NCBI GenBank assembly: GCA_037157565.1
Contig: JAZHRO010000012.1
Coordinates: 7,652,501-7,716,500 of the forward strand
Direction of reading: 5' to 3'
Length of the DNA stretch: 64,000 nucleotides
Source: Thalassia testudinum
Taxonomy: Eukaryota > Streptophyta > Magnoliopsida > Alismatales > Hydrocharitaceae
Shown: one piece after another, positions 43,609-54,688 of the stretch
How the letters are laid out: every line of letters begins with the position of its first letter
How positions within the stretch are numbered: position 1 is the stretch's first letter
Position numbers and translations under genes: made by a program
The notes under the pieces: generated by a model
What the model saw: the letters and a program-made list of their open reading frames with translations, nothing else
What the model was told of the DNA's origin: nothing
The model's database searches: none

Positions 43609-43841
43609 TGGAGCATTCATGGCCTTTGCGTTGCTGACAATCTTCTTCTTTTGATCCATAGTCAGCACTACTTCTTCCTCCTTCGGATCTAAATACTTTT
43701 GTTGAATAACGCTCCATGATTCTTCATCCATTGCTTTAAGAAACACTTGCATCCTTTTCTTCCAACATCCTAGTCCTTCCCATCAAAATAGGGAGGATGA
43801 GTCAATGATTATCCTTTGGTGCGGCTTGAGGTTGATGCCAT
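43609..43841 (-). pseudogene. N-terminal copia gag fragment of element M
   Basis: Starting at an ATG at 43841 (minus) the sequence reads MASTSS, then after a stop and frame changes PPYFDG, RMQVFLKAMDEESW and KKKIVSNAKAMN. These are hallmarks of the DUF4219/UBN2 gag domain of copia elements (compare PPYFADIDFVYWKNRM and NAKAMNALYCALS in element F). Only the first third of the domain remains; two stops and at least one frameshift are present. Confidence 0.75.
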
Positions 43842-43877
43842 CACGAGTAAGAGTTGTTACGTCTTCTCGCAACTTAC

Positions 43878-43887
43878 TTTGATACCA
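43878..43887 (-). promoter_or_regulatory. Primer-binding site of element M, initiator tRNA-Met type
   Basis: TGGTATCAAA on the minus strand, two bases from the LTR end, matching the first nine of the common TGGTATCAGAGC site complementary to plant initiator tRNA-Met. This supports a copia assignment. Confidence 0.7.
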
Positions 43888-44499
43888 CCTGTAGGATCTT
43901 AAGAACACAAGCACACTAGAAGGGCGATGAATAGTGTGGAAAAAAAATTTGCAAATAAGACAAGCCACAAAAATGAACACCGAATATGTAGTAGTTCCCC
44001 TCACTTAGGTATTCTACTACCTAAGTCTCACGACTTAGGATTTTTAACCTAATTCCCTCAACACAAAGGGAATCAATTTACTAAATAACAAGACCACTAA
44101 TGGGGTACCTCAATCCAAGTACAAGAACAAATGAGAACAAAAATGTTACAAGTGTAAGTAAGAAATTTAAAAGCTTACAACTAGAATCCTAAGTCTCCAA
44201 CAATAATATATTTAGCAAAGTTAATTAACGTGAGAATCAGTGTGCAAAGAAAATTGTAGAGAATTGAATATGGCGCCAAAACACTTGTTGCAAAGAAAAC
44301 AAACTCTTTGAAGCACTAGGCAACAAGTAAAAGCTCCTTGCAAAAATATAGAAGGAATGAGATCTGGAAGCAAGGGTGGAGTGTAAATCTTGTGTGTTGT
44401 AAAAATGGTTCACAAGGGTCCTTTTAGAAACCACCAAACAACCCTACTATGCTCCTTAGCCGTTGGGGGCGTATTAAGGGTGTTATAATTAAGATTAAC

Positions 44500-45694
44500 A
44501 CCCTAAATCTATTTGGAAGCGCATTGACTTGATGCGGAAGCAGTTCTTTTGGAAGGGTGTGCGGCATGAGGGAAAATTCATGCAACCGCTGAAGTGGGAG
44601 CAGCTATGCCATCCCAAGAAATGTGGAGGTTTAGGGATAAAAGCGCTAAAGGAGTTCAATGAGGCATTACTAATCAAATGGGAAATAAAAATCCTCAATG
44701 GGGAAGAGAAGTTGTGGACCGAACTCATTAAGGGAAGCTACGACAACTCTAACAGTGCGCTGAGGAGACTATGTCCAGCCAGACCATCCCCTTTTTGGTG
44801 CTCTGTAGTTCAGGCCCTTAAGAACAACTGGCACCTGTTGCAGCCAGTGTTAGGAAATGGCAATGCATTTAACTTTTGGAAGGAGGAATGGTCCCCGCTG
44901 GGTTCTTTGAAGGTGGCCTACCCGAGGGTGCACACGACTGCTGTAGATAAGGAGTACGTGGTGAGCAACTATTGGTCTGAATAGGATGGTTGTTGGCAGA
45001 TGAATGAGACTGAAACAAGCAGGGAGGGAACTCGGCTATCGGAGGAAAGGCTGAAATTGATTTCAAACTTGCAATGCTTCAGACCAAGGGTTGGAGTGGA
45101 GGATAGTTATGTGTGGGATGGCATTTATATAGCGGAGCGTGTGTATGGAAAAATGATGGGTACCGCCAGGAATATGGAGAGTGATCCAATTGGAAAAAAG
45201 CTTTGGCTCTTAAAAGTTCCACTCAAAGTGCAAATATTTCTTTGGCTGTGTAGGAGGGCCTGATTATAGGAGACCTGCGACATAGGAGGATGGGTGCTGC
45301 ATTGCATGAGTGCCATTTGTGTGGGCTGCACGCTAACAGCCTGAGCCATATCTTTTCGTCATCTTTGATTATGGACGCTATCTGTAGAAGAACTTGCCAG
45401 GAATCGCTTCCCCCATGGGAGTCCCTGTGGCAAAGCTTCCTACTACACGGCAGGCCACACTTGCGCATGGTAGCGACTTTATGGTGTGTGTTGAGGGCAA
45501 GGAATGAGACTTTGTTTCAGGAGAGACCAGTGTGCAATGATCAAATTGTAAATGAGTGCTGGTCCCTTATACATAAGTGGGGATCTGTATTATAACTCTC
45601 CCTATTTTTTTTCCTTATATGACTAATAAAATGCCCTCCCGGATTACTATCGTAGCACAATAGCTTTCCTTTCAGTTTCAAAAAAAAAAAAAAA
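44500..45694 (+). mobile_element. 5'-truncated L1-type LINE with poly-A tail
   Basis: Ends in a run of 15 A (about 45678-45692) and starts inside the coding region, as usual for target-primed insertions. Flanks 'gattaacacc' (about 44490) and 'gattaacaac' (about 45694) may be the target duplication. It sits inside the LTR of M, sequence of which continues after the tail. Confidence 0.8.
44529..45595 (+). pseudogene. LINE ORF2 C-terminal region (after the RT domain)
   Basis: Frame 44529-45263 has one TAG at 44982-44984 and reads WKGVRHEGKFMQPLKWEQLC, PKKCGGLGIKALKEFNEALL, then FWKEEWSPLG, typical of plant L1-like ORF2 past the RT palm. A frameshift near 45263 leads to 45290-45595 with the zf-RVT motif region CHLCGLHANSLSHIF and an end reading WGSVL. 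The protein would act as reverse transcriptase in target-primed insertion, but only this part remains. Confidence 0.85.
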
Positions 45695-45734
45695 GGATTA
45701 ACAACAAAATAGCCGTTCAGATTTGGTACAACGG

Positions 45735-46070
45735 TTAGCTAGTACCGGTACTAAAGTATGGGTACCGGTATTAGTGACTTACTATTTTGTGTTTTAAGTT
45801 AACTTGTCACAGACAATACTTATTGGGTACTATTACTAATCATGAGTACTGGTACTTGTTGCTTCCAGATTTTGGTTTTAAATACTTAACACAAATCTAT
45901 AACCCACTTGTACCGGTACTGATCATGGGTACCGATACTCGTTGCCTCTAGTACTAGTACTGATCATGAGTATCGGTACTTACAGGGTACAAGTTTGTTT
46001 CTTTGAAAAAAGCAAAACATATAACTCACATGTACCAGTACTAAACTTTAGTACCAGTACTTGTGTGTTA
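45735..46070 (-). repeat. GTACCGGTAC-type palindrome array in the M LTR
   Basis: About ten related palindromes in 335 bp, for example agtaccggtact (45740), gggtaccggtatt (45760), gagtactggtact (45846), tgtaccggtact (45909), agtactagtact (45951) and agtaccagtact (46050). Intact versions contain CpG in ACCGGT; several show the CpG changed to TG or CA. Position corresponds to the AGACGTCT array of the F LTR. Confidence 0.85.
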
Positions 46071-46449
46071 ACAAGTACCTTTTTAAATATGAACACAACT
46101 TGATTACTAGCCTAAATTGCAAATACTTTAAACATTAAAAAACTTTCATTTAAAGAATATGTCCTTTAAAATAAATCGAATGATTATAATGTTCTATCCT
46201 AATTTATCTTTATATGATTTTTACAATCTAATTCTTATTTCTTTGTTAAAAGGCATACATTATAAGAATAAAGTAAAAATCTAATCTAATTGACAGCATA
46301 AACTCCTATCTAAAAATGATCTTCTATCATCGTCATCTTGCTCTGTTTGTCTCAATCTCCATCACAATCTGAAATATCACTAAATTACAAACATTAATCT
46401 AAAATAATTTTGTTAACATCAAAACAAGATGTGGAACATGGTTCCAACA

Positions 46450-47866
46450 GTATCCACAAGGAGGAACAAACCAATAAATCCACCAATATTTTCAGTGCAT
46501 TATTTGAATACTTTGTATGAGGGTAATACGATGCAATATAAATTTGTCAATAAGTTGTAGCATCAAATGAGATAAAGAGTGACTTGAATGAGCATGAATG
46601 CGAAATAGAGAGAATCAAGAGGGTTTCTTAGTGAATGCTACACAATATAAAATATTATATCCAACTCTTCAACCATGGTCATTTAATCTAATTGACTTCC
46701 TCCTGTAGCAAAACAAGGGAGGTTGTCTTCCCTCAGAATGCGCACGGGGCAAGACACCAGTGAGGCCGAGGAGCTCGAGGAAGGTTGTGGCAGACGAGAG
46801 CTTCACATCGGAGTTGATGGCGCAGGCCGCACGTGAGGGTGGCTTCACGCACACATAGTCGCGCATGGTAGATGAGTGTCGTCGAAGGGTTGTTGACGCC
46901 GAGGAGAAGTGGCTGCGCGGTGAGGGTGTTGGGTTGCTTCCTTGGTTGCTGTAGGTGGAGAAAGGAGATGAAGAAGATGAAGTTGATGAAAAGCTAGCGG
47001 TACTGAGGTGGCTGCTCTGTTACTGCGATCGGCGTGAGGGCTGGCCACGCACAAGGGTGGCATGGTGGTGGAGGTGCGCAGGTGTTGGGCGGAGGTCTCG
47101 ATGATGCTGCGTGCGAGGGCCAAGCGTGACGAAGGCAAGTGGCACGCGGTCTACTACACGTGAGGGCCACACAGTGGGAGATCGGTCACAATGGGTTGTT
47201 GTTGGTTGTTCCTGTTGCGAGGAGTTGGGGATGTGGTGAAGGCTCACAGTTGACGGAGGGGAGAGAGACTGTTGAGAACGATGGAGTAAAGGGCTTGTAT
47301 GGCCAAGCAGGAGAGGGTGCGGTGAGGGGTTGTCGCGATCATGGTCGCGGTTGTGAAGAGGCCGAGAAGGAGGAACAGAGGCGTGGTGGTGGCGGTCTAC
47401 GTTTACGTGAGGGAAAGGGAAGGAGAACAAAGGTTCGAGGGGGAGGGGGCGGATGATGATGATGATCGTAATTGCTCTTCATGTCCTGTTATAAATAGAG
47501 AGAGTATAACGTGATTTCATGTGACTAAAAAAGAGAGAGAGATTTGAGGGAAAATAAATATGGAAGGGGATGTAATTGATTAATTGAGAGACATATAAGG
47601 ATGCATTCTAAAATCGATTCCCTTGTTATTTTTGCTAGAACAAAATCCCATCATTACTATGATATCTCAAATTGAATTTAATGTAATGCCCTTGCCTCTA
47701 AAATGAATAATTAATCCCTTCATATAAAGATTAATGCAATTAATACGTGAAAGGATAAATCTAAAGCTCGCATAATTTTGTCAATATCATGCATACTTTA
47801 AATTAATCTCTTATTCTAATAATAATATTCTTAGACTCTATTTAGTCCACTAAAGTGGACCTATCA
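46450..47866 (-). repeat. Partial 3' LTR of element L
   Basis: Outer end at 47866 (ctatca), beside a polypurine-like ataagggtatt on the minus strand. On the minus strand the LTR opens TGATAG and within 30 bp has the perfect palindrome GTCCACTTTAGTGGAC (47846-47861). The middle is GC-rich and gives overlapping ORFs on both strands (46669-47456), which I consider compositional. A (GAT)5 run is at 47452. The U5 end is lost at the M junction. Assignment of 46450-46870 is uncertain. Confidence 0.5.
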
Positions 47867-50800
47867 AATACCCTTATGTCTAAGTTTTGCTAGTCCCAAG
47901 TAAAATCATATGGATTAGACCAGGTCTCTAGGCAAGATTTTATCGTCAAGATGCCTTATCGTGCCGCACCTCTAGAGATCAGATTGAAATACCAGCTATA
48001 GGCCTAACGGTACTCAAGTACTAGCCAAGATACGAGCCTGACCAGCCCCAGCATTGGGTCCGCCGCGAAGGATTCTCAGGCCTGCAAAAATTGCCCAGAG
48101 GTTCGTTGACCCCAGCGATTAAAGCACCCATGAATATGTGTAACAAGTCTAGGTTTAGTTTGTCAATACATTTTTTATGAGAGAGAGATTTATTTTGAGA
48201 GTTTTCTCTCTTTTCTTTTTAAATTCCCCTAACTCCAACATTGGATTGGCCCTAAACACGATCTGTATCGGATTCCTTGACCCCACCATCAATCCTCGCA
48301 GGGTCCCTGGCAATAGATGCTTTGAGATAGCACCGCCCATAGCAACTCCCAGAACCCTGGCTTTCAATACTTTAGGATAGTGCCGCCCGTGGAGTTTTGT
48401 AGCCAAATTCAAATGCTAGCAATCGACATTTTGCGATAATGCTACCTATAACATCTGAACCAGCACTAGGTGCTTCTGTGCCCCTGATAGAATATTTAGA
48501 TATCCTAGGAGACAAGCACCAAGGAGACGGTATGTTATAACGCATCTTCAAGGGGAGTATTTTTTCATTCCTCCTCTCCGCATCGGGAATTCATCCAATC
48601 AACTTGTGCCTTCATGCCACTCCTAAGCCAAATTTTTGGGAAAACATTTTCAAAGCAGAACACTTTTTGCATTATTCTTTATTACGTGCATTGAACCAGA
48701 CCGATGTGTGATTTTTTAGTGCATAGGTTACCAACTCCTGCAAACCAAAGGGCAAGCAACGGGGTTGAGTACTCCTTAAGCCTTAGACTTAATACATCAA
48801 CCCCACAACTCTTGTAACGTCCTGAACCTGGATTGTTGAGTCATTTCAAACTAAGCGTGTCGAGATAAACCCGTTGACACTTTTCGTATGCAAATTGGAG
48901 CCTGCACGAAATTAAAATGCATAATCGGACTGAAAACCCATGTTTTTATTTTTTTTGCAAATTGGACCTCCGATCGATGATCGGAAAGTACTGTTAAGCT
49001 CCTAGTGTCATGAGGATTTCTACGATATGTTTCGTGTGGTGATTGTACCTCGGATGTGCAAAACGAATGTAAACCATGAGAAAATCCATGTGCGATCCAC
49101 TATAAGAATCACATTGTACAAATGACCTCCATTGGAAAATCCACGAATTTTGTTGGATTCATTATCTCGTAAAGGTTTCGAGGATACGTGTTTTATCAAA
49201 ATTGAGATTCATTTGAGTTAATTATGGAATTGCTCAAAATAATATATATGGAATTACATTATGGAAGTTATAAAATAATAAATAAATGATAATAAAAATA
49301 ATTATTATAAAAATAGGTAGTTTGTAGGATTACGAAAATGATCATTTTATCATTTAGGGATATTGATTTTATCCCAAACAACAAGAGTCGATGGAGATTC
49401 GTTGGGATCACATGGGTTGTTTTGACTTTGGTAAATAGAGAGAGAGAGAGAATAAAAGAGACTGTGAGAATCAGGAGAGAAAATGAGAGAGAGAGACAGA
49501 GAGGCTGAGAGGGAGATGGATGGGGCTCCTCCTTCCATCTCGCTTCCCCTATCTCGTAGCCTTCTCTCCCTTCCCCAATGGCAGGCCACCCTAGGACTCC
49601 TAGAGAGCATTGACGACATCGGCCACGTGTAGGTTCATTGTTGTTTTTGTTGTTTTTGTTTTACCCTTACGTCACTCGCATGCATGTGTGAATAGAGGGG
49701 AGGCAAGGTCGAGAGAGAAGGGGAAGAATGAGAATGAGGGAAGGAGGATGGGTGGCGGCATCGTCGGCAAGGAGGAGACTCTATCAATGTGCATGAAGGG
49801 AAGCAGGAGGGAGAGAAAGAGGAGGAGAGGAGGGTGTTGGCAGTAGCCAAGGAGCCGTCGAACGACGAGGTGGTCCGATGACTGGAGAATAGCCGGCGAC
49901 TCGGGTGGCGCTGCATTGGCATGGGTGATGGGTGCGAGTTATACCCATAACTAAAGGAGGGCGACGAAAGGAGAAAGGGAAGGGGATGGACCTTGGGGAC
50001 CGTCGCCAAAGGATCGGTGAGGGGCTACCTTTGTCTAGCGAAGGTGGTAGGAGGAGATGGCCAGCGGTGGTGCATCCTTGCATAGGTGCATGGTCGATGT
50101 AGGTGAGGAGGAACAAAGGAGGAGGTGCATGAAAGAAGAAGCGGAAGGGGAGAAGAGGGATTAGTTGAAGAGATCAGGGGCATCCGACATTGGATTTCAG
50201 TGATCCAGGAGTTAATCTTGGGGTTCTCGAGCATGCCGGACACATCCGTATGGTTGGATCGGGCGATTTTCGCTCCGATTTTCAAGGTGCATATTTGGGC
50301 GACATGTGTGGTGTTGGGAGTTTCCGACCTGTTTTCACGGAGTCATCAAGACCGTCCAGTGATGTTAGGTAGAGTGCTCTCTCTCCTTTTCCATACAATT
50401 TATCTATATAGTGGTTTTTTTCGCGTATTGCATCGTTTAGTGTGCGTTCTTACCTCTTGCTGAGATCGGAGCCGTTTGTGTATTTCTTGTTGCTCTGGGT
50501 ACTGGAATATTAAATATATTGATGAAAATCATGTTGACTTGGAATGTGAATAACCAGAGTAATATTGTTAACTGCTGGATTAAAAGGAGTTAACGACAAA
50601 TTATTGAATATGGTTTTATCATCGCATGTATAAAAGGAACTCTATTTTTAGTAAAACTGACATCATCAGTATGGTTAAATAATGATTTGATTAGAACCAC
50701 AATTAGAAATTGGAAATATCCAAGAAATGGATAAGTTGGTGGATAATGTGAATATTGGTTAATTCTAGAATTGATAACGTGAAATTAATAAAGATGGCTT

Positions 50801-52153
50801 GAAAATGAAAGATACAGTTATCTAGAAATGGGTTATATAATACAACGGATATGTCAGGAAAATAAAAGGAATCAGATAACTGGTTTCAGCCTGCTCCTTG
50901 TCAGATTTGGCTGTAGCTTTGGTCTACTAGACCAGTTCTGGGCTGGTTTAGGGAGTTGCTAGCCTCCCTACGACTCTTTGGTTAGGCTTAGCGGCTAACT
51001 GGGGTAGCGAACTGCAAGGCTTGAGATTTGGAGCTGTTCTTTTCGACCAATGGGTGGGTCATTGGCTGTCTGTGATTTAGCGTACATAACGCTTGTACGT
51101 GTACACACTACATGACGTAGGTGCCACCTCTTTCCGCAATGACCCTAGGGTGATGGACAGTAATAACTTGTTGGGTATAAGTAGTCTTCCTGACCAGTAG
51201 AGTGGCTTATACCGGTATTACACTATAGGAAATTACACGAAATCGTCTTGTGCCTTGAGATGTCGATTGATAATTTGTTAACTATAATAAATTGGGCTTC
51301 CAATGTACGAAACGGAACCAGATAATGAGATGTCTAATAAATGAATTAATTAAAGCTATGGTACCCATTTTCTCTTGTGCTTGGTTACTATTGCACTCTG
51401 CTGTTGTTGTTTCTACTCTACTCAGTTTTTACTGACGTGTTGTTGGGTTCCGTACTCAGGTATACTTGGCAGTTCGCAAGGGGATTTCCATTGTACATCT
51501 CCTTGATATTATATACTATGATAAACCTTCTGGTTAGTATTCAATTTATGTTCCTTTAATTTATGTAATATGAATTATTTGTTAGCCATGTTTATATTTT
51601 ATGATTATGTATTGGGTAACTACGATCTTGTCGGCGAGTTGTGCTAGTTGTTAACACACGGCGACTCGGGTTTCATCGGTTGACGAGACTCAGGTCATCA
51701 CAACTCCTTCAACCTCTTGAGGAATAGTCCAAATCTTAACAAATACATGAGTGTTTAAGCCCTAAACCTGACCCAGGAGGCCTAAAGTCGATATCCCTCA
51801 CTTATCTCCTCTTTAGCACTTCAGGACTTCATTCATCATTCGATCTAGCCCAGAACTTAGGTTCCTTCCACACTCAACTGTTGGGACTAACACAATTTTT
51901 TTTACCCCCTTTCCTCTCTATGTCTCTCTCTTCTTCTCTCTCTTTTCCTCCTCATTATAATTGCAATTCAGCTCACAAAGATTTCATCTCTATCCTTCTC
52001 TTGTCACCCTTTTTCTTCCTTTTCTTTCTAGCAATAAAAGTCCTAGTTACATGCTTGCAAAATATGTATAAATGCTATGTACAACCTCAGGTTATACCCC
52101 CCCATTCCAAGTTCTAACAATGTCCTCATTGGAAAGTAAAGCAAGGAAAGATA
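47867..52153 (-). other. 3' untranslated region of element L (split by a solo LTR)
   Basis: 47867-48812 and 51703-52153 are the two halves. The first has the triple module (48320-48446) and the 'gaggttcgttgaccccagcg' block also found at 26890. The second has the hairpin CAATGTCCTCATTG (52118-52131) beside a C7 run (G-run on the sense strand), like elements 1 and 2. No credible ORF; 51881-52117 is a pyrimidine-tract artefact. Confidence 0.65.
48813..51702 (+). mobile_element. Solo LTR, chromovirus (Tekay/Del)-like
   Basis: 2890 bp starting TGTAACGTCCTGAACCTGG and ending ggtcatcaca, the terminal style of Tekay/Del chromovirus LTRs, with flanks actct and actcc (one mismatch). No internal region. 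It contains a GA run (49436-49451) and a GC-rich section (49540-50170) that yields overlapping ORFs on both strands without motifs. Family name rests on terminal sequences only. Confidence 0.65.
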
Positions 52154-53932
52154 TTACCTGAGATAGAGTGTTTGGAGCCAAGGCCCCTCCAGCTTGTAGG
52201 TGTCCAATACCTGGCCATCAAAGAGAGTGACATACGATTTCAAACGTTGGCCATTTACCTTGAAAGTCTCACCAGATGAGGGATTTTGTACCTCAACTGC
52301 ACCATACAGGAACACCTGCATGACAGTGTGTGGTCCATTGCAATGGGACTTAAGTTTCCCAAGGAATAGCTTGAGTTTAGAATTGAACAGCCAGACCCGT
52401 TGTTTGGGCTCAAAGGTTTTGCGGAGGATGTGTTTATTATGAAAGACCTTAGTGCGCTCTTTATAAGCTTGAGTAATCTCATAAGCCTCATTCCTCAATT
52501 CTTCGAGCTCAGTCAATTCTAATAAGCGCGCTTTGCCTACATTCTCGAGATCCATGTTGACATTCTTAATAGCCCAATAAGCTCTATGCTCAATCTCAAC
52601 AGGAAAATGGCAGGCTTTGCCATACACTATATGAAAGGGAGACATACCCAAGGGGGTCTTATAAGCAATTTTGTAAGCCCATAATGCATCATCAAGTTTT
52701 TGCAACCAATCTTTCATGTTGGGTCTTACAGTTTTCTCCAAAATTCGTTTGATCTCCCTATTGGACACCTCGACCTATCCACTCGTCTATGGGTGATACG
52801 GGGTGGCCACCTTATGGGCGACACTAAGACTTTTGAGTAGACGGGTGAAGTGTGCATTCCTAAAATGAGGTCTCCCATCACTAATGATCGTCCTCGGGCA
52901 ACCAAATCGAGAAATGATATTGGCCTTAATGAAATTCAGGACCATGGAGTGATCATTGATCCTTGTCGGAATAGCCTCTATCCACTTTGTCGCATAATCA
53001 ACTGCCACGAGGATATATTCATAGCCATGAGATGATGGGAAGGGGCCCATGAAATCTACTCCCCAGACGTCAAATATCTTGATCGGAAGAATAGGTTGTT
53101 GGGGCATCTCATCTCGCTTCTCGATTGTTACAGTTTGTTGACAATGAAGGAACACCCCCACATAAGTATGTGTCTTTGAAAAGTGAGGGCCACCAGAACC
53201 CAGACTGGAGAACCTTATATGTAGTCTTCTCTGCATTAAAGTGTCCTCCATAGTGCAGTGTGAGAAAGAAATTCAAAACACTCTGTTGTTCCTCCTCTGG
53301 AACACACTTACGTAAGACACCATCATGACCTATTCTAAAGAGCTCAGGGTCCTCCCAGTGATAATACTTAGTGTCAGCGAGAACTCTATCTCGCTTTTGC
53401 TTAATCCACATGCTGGGGGTTTCACTAGTGACCAAGTAGTTGACGACATCAGCATACCAAGGTGTCATTGGCTGTACTGCCATCACCATTTCTTTAGGAA
53501 AGGTGTCATGAATGTCTCCCGATGGGGTTGAGGCCTCAACTGGGATCCTGGATAAATGATCAATGACTACATTTTTGACCCCTTTCTTGTCACGATTATT
53601 AAGGTCGAACTCCTGTAGTAACAGAATCCATCTAATCAGCCTAGGTTTGGTGTCCTTAGCGAGCAAATGCTTCAAGGCTGAATGATCAGTAAACACCATA
53701 ACCTTAGATCCTAGAAGATAAGAGCTAAACTTCTCCAAAGCAAATGCTCCTGCAAGAAGTTCTTTTTCTATCACAGTGTAGTTTTGTTGTGGATCAGTAA
53801 GGGTCTTGCTAGCATAGTATAGCACATGAGGCTTTTTATCAACCCTCTGACCAAGGACCGCTCCCACGGCAAAATCCAAGGCATCGCACATCAACTCAAA
53901 TGGGAGGGTCCAATCAGGTGCTTGATAAACGT
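52154..53932 (-). pseudogene. RNase H and integrase of element L
   Basis: 53894-53109 reads RNase H ([43 protein letters not shown]) and the integrase zinc domain ([24 protein letters not shown]). 53251-52787 gives the core, WGVDFMGPF and IISDGRPHF (two catalytic Asp). 52768-52154 gives VSNREIKRILEK (catalytic Glu), WAYKIAYKTPLGMSPFHIVY and the C-terminal NGQRLKSYV. Two TAG codons 12 bases apart (52787-52789 and 52775-52777) lie where relatives encode Gln just before the catalytic Glu. A frame change occurs near 53180. It is cut at 53932 by solo LTR E2. Confidence 0.9.
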
Positions 53933-54688
53933 CAGTCTATCATCATTCTTATGGCTTAAAACAGATCTAGCTCTTAGGGTTTTAACTCCGCAAACAGGCT
54001 TTCGAGCTGCATTTAGGCATTTACTTAGGATAGGCATGCATTGCATTTTATTGTATTTTTAATATGTTTATCTAAGTGTCAGGGATAGAAGGTCAGATAC
54101 CACATACCTTGGCACTTAAGAAGGCAGAAGATGAAAAAGAAGCTCCTATCAGCTGGATCCTAGCTTATTCTAGCTGGATCAACCCATCCCTAGCTCCATT
54201 TAGTTCATCTCAACTGAATGGTAGATCAAGTTACTTCATCTCAGCTCCATTAAGCTCACCTCAGTTGGATGGCAGCTCAAACTAGCTCAAGATAGTTGAC
54301 CCCAGCTCCATTGCAGCTCTTCCAGCTCAGAACAGTTCACTGGAAGCTCAGCTTGAGTAGGACTAGCTATTGCCATCAACTAGCTAGACCTAGTCAGCTA
54401 AAGATGACCTCAACCAGCTCAGGCCAGCTCAAGTCCAACTCCCGGAGACTTAACTCAGCTAAACTTGGTTAAGTTGAGCTACTTGACCTAAGCTAGCTAC
54501 TCTAGGTAGGTAGGTAATCTTCGGGAAGACCAAACCTAGCTCACCTTAGCTTATATCAATAGAAGTCAGCTCATCTTAGCTTGGCTTATCAGCTAACAAA
54601 GAACTAGTAAGCTAAGCCAACTAAGATAGCTCCTTACAGTTCTCTTCAGTAGCCACCAGCTCCAATGAAGCTACTTCCAACTCCTCAC

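Larger units (their letters stand above)
43609..46449 (-). mobile_element. Element M: truncated Ty1/copia (Sirevirus-like), minus strand
   Basis: On the minus strand: LTR from 46449 (TGTTGGAACCATGTTCCAC) to 43890, interrupted by a LINE (about 44500-45694), then primer site and the first about 230 bp of gag, cut off near 43609. LTR length without the LINE is about 1.37 kb. Upstream U3 carries a GTACCGGTAC-type palindrome array. The short plus/minus ORFs in the LTR are not meaningful. The rest of M and its 3' LTR are absent, so a deletion or rearrangement joined it to K. Confidence 0.75.

Noticed and set aside
46669..47456. Possible host gene cluster in GC-rich DNA
   Set aside because: Short overlapping frames on both strands inside a probable LTR; no domain, intron signals or conserved start.
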